From NCBI GenBank assembly GCA_036435485.1, contig CM071601.1, positions 183,680,939 to 183,744,938 on the forward strand: a DNA stretch of 64,000 nt. Direction: 5' to 3'. The DNA comes from Saposhnikovia divaricata (taxonomy: Eukaryota > Streptophyta > Magnoliopsida > Apiales > Apiaceae). Below the pieces are notes generated by a model. It saw only the letters and a list, made by a program, of their open reading frames with translations. It had not been told where the DNA came from and made no database searches. The translations under genes were made by a program, and so were the position numbers. This document shows positions 57,928-64,000 of the stretch, piece by piece; within the stretch, counting starts at the first letter, position 1, and every line of letters begins with the position of its first letter.

Positions 57928-60143
57928 ATGGACAAAAAAGTTAAACTAGTGTGTGTGATAGTAGGAATTTTTGGAGCTTTAGCTACTGCAACAGGCTTTG
58001 CAGCGGAGGCCAAAAGAGTTAAGGTGACTTGCTAATTTTTCATTTCACATTTTTATTTCCATCAACTTTGAAGTACTTGTTTTGTTATAGCTTAATCTTC
58101 TATATGTATATGTGTGTGGATGTAAATGTACAAATTAAGTATCTTCTTTTTTCTCAAGTTAGATTGAGGATTCCAAAAATATATGTGAACTATTGTGATT
58201 TGGGGGTAGATTTTATTATCGAAATTAATATTTTTGTCTAAATTTAATAGTTATGCTAGAAGTGTAATGTTTGGGAATGCATATTACCTTAAAATTTTAA
58301 ACATGTGATTACCTTTTAAAATTAAGACATTTTGTGATCCCTTGGTTGGAACAAAGAGAAAGGTGTACAGGTACATGTGGAAGAGAGTTTAAAAATAAAA
58401 AGGAAAAAATAAGATGGCAAATTCTTGTATGATGAGTTAGTAAAGGATATGCCCACAATGCTCCTGAGGCTCATAAAATTCCTGCATAAGAGAGGCCATA
58501 ACTACCATTAGATAGATCAGAACCTTAACACATAGTTATTTCGATTATTGTAATAGACGAAAGAACCAAAATTTTGAATATTACCACACGGAAATAGTAC
58601 TTATTTCATTACATATATGTACATTTATTTTATTTTATTAGGAAATGTGATGCGTATTTAGCATCGATTTTAAATAAACTTTTTTGGGTATGTTACTTGA
58701 ATTTTTGGATGTCAATTTGCATCCAGACTGGTAGGTACCTTTGTTAAAAAGTATGTGTAGATGCTGCGAATAATCCATATAGAACTTATAGGTAAGTTGT
58801 GTGATCGTTCTAGTAGACTGTTTTTGCTAGTATACTCTTAGGGCCTCTTCGCAGCATTCCTTAAAAGCTTGAACAGTAAAATAGGTCGTGTCCTTTAAAT
58901 TGGGAACTTGTCCTCAATTTAGAACTTCTGTTTACATGATCTGAAAGTCCTAGCAACCCACCTTAAAGTAAACAAAATATAAAGGACAAATTAGTAGGAT
59001 GTGGCTATCCTTTATCATTTGCATGAGTATCATGCAGTCTTGTCTCAAAAATAGTGGCCTGTGAACCTATTTGGTGTGAGATAGAACAGTAAGGTAAATG
59101 CAGCTAATAATGCATGGAGTTACCATGTTGTTTGATATTATTATTGCTTTCTGTCACTTGCTCTTATTGCTCAAATTCTTGTGACGCAACTGTGAACAAT
59201 TATCTATAAGACTACAACATAGTATCAGAGTTTCTGCCACACTCCTCTTGTTGTCGCAAGTCGCTACTGCCGGTTTAATCTGTAGGATTATTATTGGGGT
59301 TACTTGATCCATTTAGCTTTATGTTTTTCAAGGACTGAGTCATTATGTTAATAGTCTTAACATGTTTATTGTGAAATAACATGACAGGAACATCAGATAT
59401 ATTTTGCACCTGAATATGGATGTATATATCCCAGGAGTCCAGCTTTAGCTCTAGGATTGACGGCTGCCGTGGCTCTTACGATAGCTCAGACTATAATCAA
59501 TGTTGCAACTGGTTGCCTTTGTTGCAGAGAACGAACTTTTCCGTTAGACCTCAAGCAAACAGTGGCTCAAGTCTGTTCCACCTTGTCCTGGTATATTCTT
59601 CTAGTCCGCGGTTTTACCACTTCTGATCATTCTCTACTGCCTGAAATATAAGCCTTTGTTTTTAAAGTGCAAAATGATATGTTTATGTATATCTTGTCCT
59701 AGAACGAGTAAAAACCACAAAGGATTTCATAAGCTAACAGGATAATCTTTTTACTTCACTGCCAGTTTTACATTTGCGATCACAATAACAGGAGTTCTGA
59801 GTTTGATGTAAAATTATATTGCAGGTTCACATTTATAGTAGCATTCCTTTTGTTGCTATTGCTTGCAACACTCAATGATAAAAAAGGTGAAGAGAAAGGG
59901 TACTTTGGCGACTTTTATTGCTATGCTGTAAATAGAGGATTATTCGCTTTAGCTTCCGTTTTATCATTTGCAAGTGTCAGTCTTGGAATCCTGTCATATG
60001 TGTTGGAGGAGTCGGCAAAGAACAGAGGTGACCCTTGGTCTCAGTCTGTTGCTCCTGAAGGCATTGCCATGGGACCACCTCAGAGGTCACAGGATGCAGT
60101 GTTTGTTCAGGAGGACATCTATCTTAGACGCCAAATAGTTTGA
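57928..60143 (+). CDS. DUF1218 membrane protein, 3 exons
   Basis: Exons 57928-58023, 59388-59590 and 59825-60143 sum to 618 nt, or 205 residues. All borders are GT-AG and in phase. There are four membrane segments: an N-terminal one (VCVIVGIFGALATATGFAAEA, residues ~8-28), one at ~48-70 ending TGCLCC, one at ~97-115, and one at ~132-155. The family motifs GCIYPRSPALALGL and the C-terminal VFVQEDIYLRRQ match plant DUF1218 proteins. That family includes MODIFYING WALL LIGNIN and VCC/DEAL proteins, involved in lignin content and leaf or vein symmetry. Which subgroup this belongs to, and its role, cannot be decided here. Intron 1 is long (1.36 kb). Confidence 0.92.
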
Positions 60144-60775
60144 TAACTTTTCTACATATGGGGCTTGGCTCAAAAGGTGGAGTTGGAAGATTGTTAGTTT
60201 CTTGAAAAAAAATGACTTGTGTTTCTGTTTATTGACAGAACTAGAATGTCTTTTGTTTGAATTATTTTAAATAAATAAGCAATATGCTTTATTATTTATT
60301 CGGGTTAGATGGTTATCTCATCATTGAAGGCGGGCACAAGAGGTGGTTTATTGAAGTGAATCAAATTAATATTACTCGGAATGACTTCCAATTCCTCTAC
60401 TTCAATTTGATATTTTAGTTTTAAACAAGTTCAATAACCACACACTAAAACATGAATTTAACAATTTTTCACAGGAATCTATAAAATAAATCTACACAGT
60501 GCGTCCATGTGAAAAAATTTCCTACTTTTACATGCATATTCACTGAGAGGTGATACATATAGTTAGAAGAGGGAAACTTACATGATGATTGATCGTTTCT
60601 TCAATTTTCGATTGATACCTCGGAAATTTTAAATTCTCGCCAAAGTCCTCGATGTCGTATCTCTCTCCTTCTCTGAGTGATACAAAATACAGAAATGGAG
60701 GATGTTAATCTAACTCATCAACAAATAAAACTTTGGAATGGAATTTGAGATGAATTGGATCATGTCAATCAAGCG

Positions 60776-60975
60776 AATCTTTTGAAATTGGGCTATAATC
60801 TCATGTTACGAACGTAACGGAATTCCGTTTAGAAGCTTTAACGGTAGTGAACGTTTTAGTCAATTATAATTTCAAATCTTTTGAAATTGGGTAATAATCT
60901 TATGTTATGGATGTAACGGAATTCCGTTTAAGAATTTTAACGGCAATGAAAATTTTAATCATGTACATTTTAAAT
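60776..60975. repeat. 99-bp imperfect tandem duplication
   Basis: The unit AATCTTTTGAAATTGGG...GTAACGGAATTCCGTTTA occurs at 60776 and 60875. Around it, a second pair (TCTCTCCTTCTC...GTTAATCTAACTCATCAAC at about 60660 and 61005) brackets the duplication. It lies downstream of the DUF1218 gene and is non-coding. Confidence 0.85.
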
Positions 60976-61076
60976 TTTAATTGAAACCCTCGCCGTTTCT
61001 CTCTCCCTCTCTCAATGATACAAAATACAAGAAATGAGGGTGTTAATCTAACTCATCAACAATTAAATTTGCATCA

Positions 61077-61221
61077 AAGTACGGAGGTGATCCTTTTCTC
61101 AATCTGCTGCTCCAGAACAACCTGGCATAGCCATTTGACAACCTCAGCTTCCTCAACAAAGTTCACAGGATCCTGTGTCCGTTCATGAGGAGACCTGTAT
61201 GAGACGGCAAATAGCTTGATA
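61077..61221 (+). pseudogene. DUF1218 C-terminal fragment
   Basis: The fragment reads, with one frameshift near 61095 and an in-frame TGA near 61137, as the last ~45 residues of a DUF1218 protein (SQSAAPEQPGIAI, then a VSVHEETCMRRQIA-like end and stop). It corresponds to 60035-60143 of the intact gene but is clearly diverged. No upstream exons are seen next to it. Confidence 0.8.
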
Positions 61222-61560
61222 ACTTTTTAATATATCTAGTGTCGGTCATAATAGTGTTTGTTTGCATCTTAGTATTAATTATTTTATAAGGATGCTAGCT
61301 TGATACTTAGGAAAAGAAGAACTTGCTACGAACTGATTCATCTGTTTTTTTTTATTTGCAAGGTAAAATGAAAGTTGTGCAACAAACCCTTTTCCAAAAT
61401 CCAAAAGTACTGATTATATATACTGAAACCCTCAAATTATTAAACATTTGTCATTCTACCAAGCAAGTCTGATCTCATATAAAAAGATGTCCCAAGATAA
61501 TTAAGCAAGTGTGTTGATTAAATTCAAAATCTGGAGTGAAAACAAAGGTGAATAGGAGAC

Positions 61561-62049
61561 TAGAACAGTAGAACACTCGATTCTCTTCCTCTGCAGCTCT
61601 CTTCAACAAGATGATACTCGTATGTTATGTATTTCCTTTCTGCACAAACTTGGGATAGGCATTGAATGACTCCATCTCCTCTGATCCACAGCTGGTCTCT
61701 CATGAACCAGGTATGTATGAGCTCGTGACTTGAGTTGCAGACTTGCAGTTGCCAATCCCTCGGGCTCAGAACCAGCCTGAAAGATATGATTTGTTCAGAG
61801 ATATTACCAAAAAACATTCAAGAACTACTTATTGGTTTATTTGTCAAACCAGATCAGCATTAGTACCTTGAACTTTTGAGTTGAACTTGCTAGCGGCATC
61901 TTGGGGCATTGTGGGAAGATGACAAGCTTAGCCTTGTATGTCTTTAGCCTTTGTACATTTGTCTGCAAACCCTCCAGATAGCGATTCCTGGGGCAATGAT
62001 CAACTGCAACGCCAATGGTGGGAGATAATTTCTTTGACATAGCTGCAGC
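61561..62049 (-). pseudogene. eL13 pseudogene, exons 3-4 with intron
   Basis: It matches eL13 exon 3 (62049 down to about 61867) and exon 4 (about 61782-61575), and keeps the intervening intron. It is therefore a DNA-level duplicate, not a processed copy. Exons 1 and 2 are absent. Exon 3 carries an altered insertion-like stretch near 61880-61910, and exon 4 has deletions and shifts. The 3' flank (about 61370-61560) also matches that of the functional gene (AAAAAGATGTCC...GATAATTAAGCAAG). Confidence 0.9.
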
Positions 62050-62784
62050 CTACTAGTACATCAACTAATTGAAGGCAAGCATAGAAAGGAATTTCAATAG
62101 AAGGTTATATTGTGGTTTATGAAACTAAATTCAGACTCTTGACATCACCTTAAATTCCAAATAACAAATACATCTAGTTGGACAAGGTCTTCAAATTTAT
62201 TTATTGTATACAGATAAATTTAACTGTTTGCATGATATCAGGACCTTACACATGCAGGGGCAGAGCCACTAAGAACTGAGCAGGTCCTTTCGAGTACCCT
62301 GGATTTTTGTCCAAAAGTATGATATGCTGTTACATTATGAGCACTAGTGAGCAAGTACCATGAGTTCCAAACCCACTCCCTGAATTAATTTTGTAGCTTG
62401 CATTATGTACCTAAATCCAAGCTGGTTTTTTCAGTAATAGCAGTTCAAATCCCTCTTCAATTTTTTTGGAGTACCCTGTAATTATTTTCTGGCTCCGCCA
62501 CTGAACACATGTATATGACATTTCAAGTAAACATACTTGTTTTCTACATAAATGCGCGAACAATCAAAACATAGTACAGAAATAAAAGCAGCTGAAATTT
62601 CTTGTTATCGTCTATATACAATAGGTATTTCAAGATGAACAGTAGGTATAAGACGATTGGATTTTATAGAACAGAAGGCATGTGCATGTTTTTTCTAAGA
62701 AAGAGTTGTTTACAGAACGAGTGACTATTGACAAAAGCATGTGAAAATGTTTCATAAGCCCGTTTACATTTTTAATCGCAGTAT

Positions 62785-62965
62785 TATCCAATGTAGCTTC
62801 CGTATTGTCCCTTGTAACTATTGCTCTTGGAATCCTGTCATATATTATGGTGGAATTAGCAAAGATAGTTCTTGGGCTCGACCTGCTGCTCCTCATGGGA
62901 CCAAGCTCAGCTTCCTCAACGAAGGTCGGGTAGTTGTTCCTGAGGACATGTACACAATCGGCAAA
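62785..62965 (+). pseudogene. DUF1218 fragment, exon 3 part
   Basis: The stretch reads VASVLSLVTIALGILSYIM.ELAK and then, with disruptions, a PAAPHGT...VVVPEDMYTIGK-like tail, corresponding to about 59950-60130 of the intact gene. It lies to the right of the eL13 pseudogene in the same orientation as the functional pair. Confidence 0.8.
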
Positions 62966-63115
62966 TCTTTTAATACCTTTTTACTCTATGGGGCTTTTAA
63001 TTGTAGAAAAACGGATTTGCTCATTTCGAGAAGAACACAAATCTTTTTATACCTTTTTACTCTATGGGGCCTTTAACTGTAGACACACGTTTTTGCTCAT
63101 TTCCAGAAGATTTCA
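62963..63115. repeat. 76-bp tandem duplication
   Basis: The unit AAATCTTTT.ATACCTTTTTA, followed by CTCTATGGGGC, TGTAGA and TTGCTCATTTC, is repeated once with a period of about 76 bp, just after the DUF1218 fragment. It is non-coding. Confidence 0.85.
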
Positions 63116-63680
63116 GTTGAATTTGTACTTCAATCATATGTTATATGATGCATAATGCTTAATATTCATTCCACCTTTTATTTTCTATTCGTAGGACGAT
63201 TTAATTAAATAGAGAGTTGATGGCAATTGTACAAGACCATCTCATTTTGCTTAATTTCTGTACAAGACCATCATTGTAAAAGCCAACATATTTTCTGGTA
63301 AACTTCGTGTGGAAAGAAACCAGAGAGTGTTTTTTTATCAATCACATTCTGGTACAAGCCAAACTATCGATGTCAGTTAATTTCATTCAGTGCACGAAAA
63401 ACTAAAGTTTTTACTCATCATAAAAGGAAATTAGATTTTTATTTGAGTCATTGTCACAATGGGTGTACGCCTACATTCTCTTTTTGTCAACTATACAAGT
63501 GTTTGATTATAAACAAACTCACACTATTCTCTATGCAAAAAAAAAACACTGACATGTCTTCACAGCTGATGCATTCACATCACCGGATGCGATTCAAGTG
63601 AGCAAATGGCTCTGGGGCTGCTTTAGGTGCAGATTTTGCCACTTATATTTAGGTTTAAATTTTTGTTAACAAAGTTAGTT
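63116..63680. other. Intergenic spacer, no gene seen
   Basis: AT-rich with a repeated GTACAAGACCATC word (63228 and 63261). There are no supported ORFs. Confidence 0.5.
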
Positions 63681-64000
63681 TTATCATCTGGTTACTTATA
63701 TTTGATGGCAATTGATGGTGCAAAAATGGCGAGCAGACTCTTCTATGTGATCTTAGGGTCCATACATGGAAAGTTGCAGCTTCACACAGTTAAATTGGAT
63801 TTCTATATCTGTCTATGACCAACAAAGGTTTAACCCTTGTAGTAGGTCATGCATAGCAGCCCAATATGCTTAATCTTTGTATAAAGATCTACCTGTATTT
63901 ATTAGATACATTTCAACTGCATTTCTTCTACATTGTAAATATGTTCTAAGCATAAAGGAGCATGTGGATTCTGCTTATTATTTTGCAGTTGGTTCCATCC
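63681..64000. repeat. Second copy of MEB-like intron-5 segment
   Basis: Nearly identical to 21734-22053, including CATGGAAAGTTGCAGC and GTAGTAGGTCATGCATAGC. The ORF inside it is only a translation of intron. The repeat runs to the edge, so a partial or complete second MEB-like gene may lie beyond the window. Confidence 0.93.

Noticed and set aside
63627..63818. A 63-residue ORF at the right edge
   Set aside because: It overlaps the duplicated intron-5 segment, which is intronic in the intact gene.

Overview
This is a window of plant nuclear DNA, almost certainly from a eudicot. The evidence is AT-rich introns with GT-AG borders, a 206-residue ribosomal protein eL13 gene, a DUF1218 gene, an ALMT-type channel gene, a plant TMEM120-like gene, and plant-type LINE, RTE, Ty1/copia and Ty3/gypsy (Tat) elements with many MITEs. 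I cannot name the species from the sequence alone.

Layout. 1-16 kb is gene-poor. A segment of more than 4.3 kb is present twice in direct orientation (about 1-4310 and 8131-15868), separated by very AT-rich DNA. The copies have since received different insertions: a foldback MITE and two 9-bp-TSD (Mutator-type) MITEs in copy A, and a 5'-truncated, A-tailed LINE in copy B. Each copy therefore preserves the empty sites of the other. The LINE carries a 731-bp GT...AG segment that interrupts its reverse transcriptase exactly in frame.

16.3-24.7 kb (+) is an eight-exon gene for a membrane-protein-of-ER-body-like (MEB/VIT-like) protein. 27-32 kb (-) is a ten-exon TMEM120 homologue that looks intact and uses one GC-AG intron. 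33.6-51.2 kb (-) is a six-exon ALMT (aluminium-activated malate transporter family) gene that appears dead: there are nonsense codons in exons 1 and 2, a suspect splice acceptor, a Ty1/copia element inside the last exon, and a Tat-lineage Ty3/gypsy element in intron 2. The Tat element carries an array of about 21 copies of a 47-bp unit between integrase and its 3' LTR. A 5'-truncated RTE element sits about 300 bp upstream of the ALMT start.

54.6-56.8 kb (-) is the intact eL13 gene, with a 5'-UTR intron and telobox and GGGCC-type promoter motifs. 57.9-60.1 kb (+) is an intact three-exon DUF1218 gene. 61.0-63.1 kb holds decayed partial copies of exactly these two neighbours in the same order and orientation. 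The last 320 bases repeat part of intron 5 of the MEB-like gene from 42 kb away, so another block duplication starts at the right edge.

There is no operon-like logic. The four apparently functional genes are independent housekeeping or membrane-protein genes. All exon borders were placed by eye from homology, phase and splice consensus, and no alignment or search was run.
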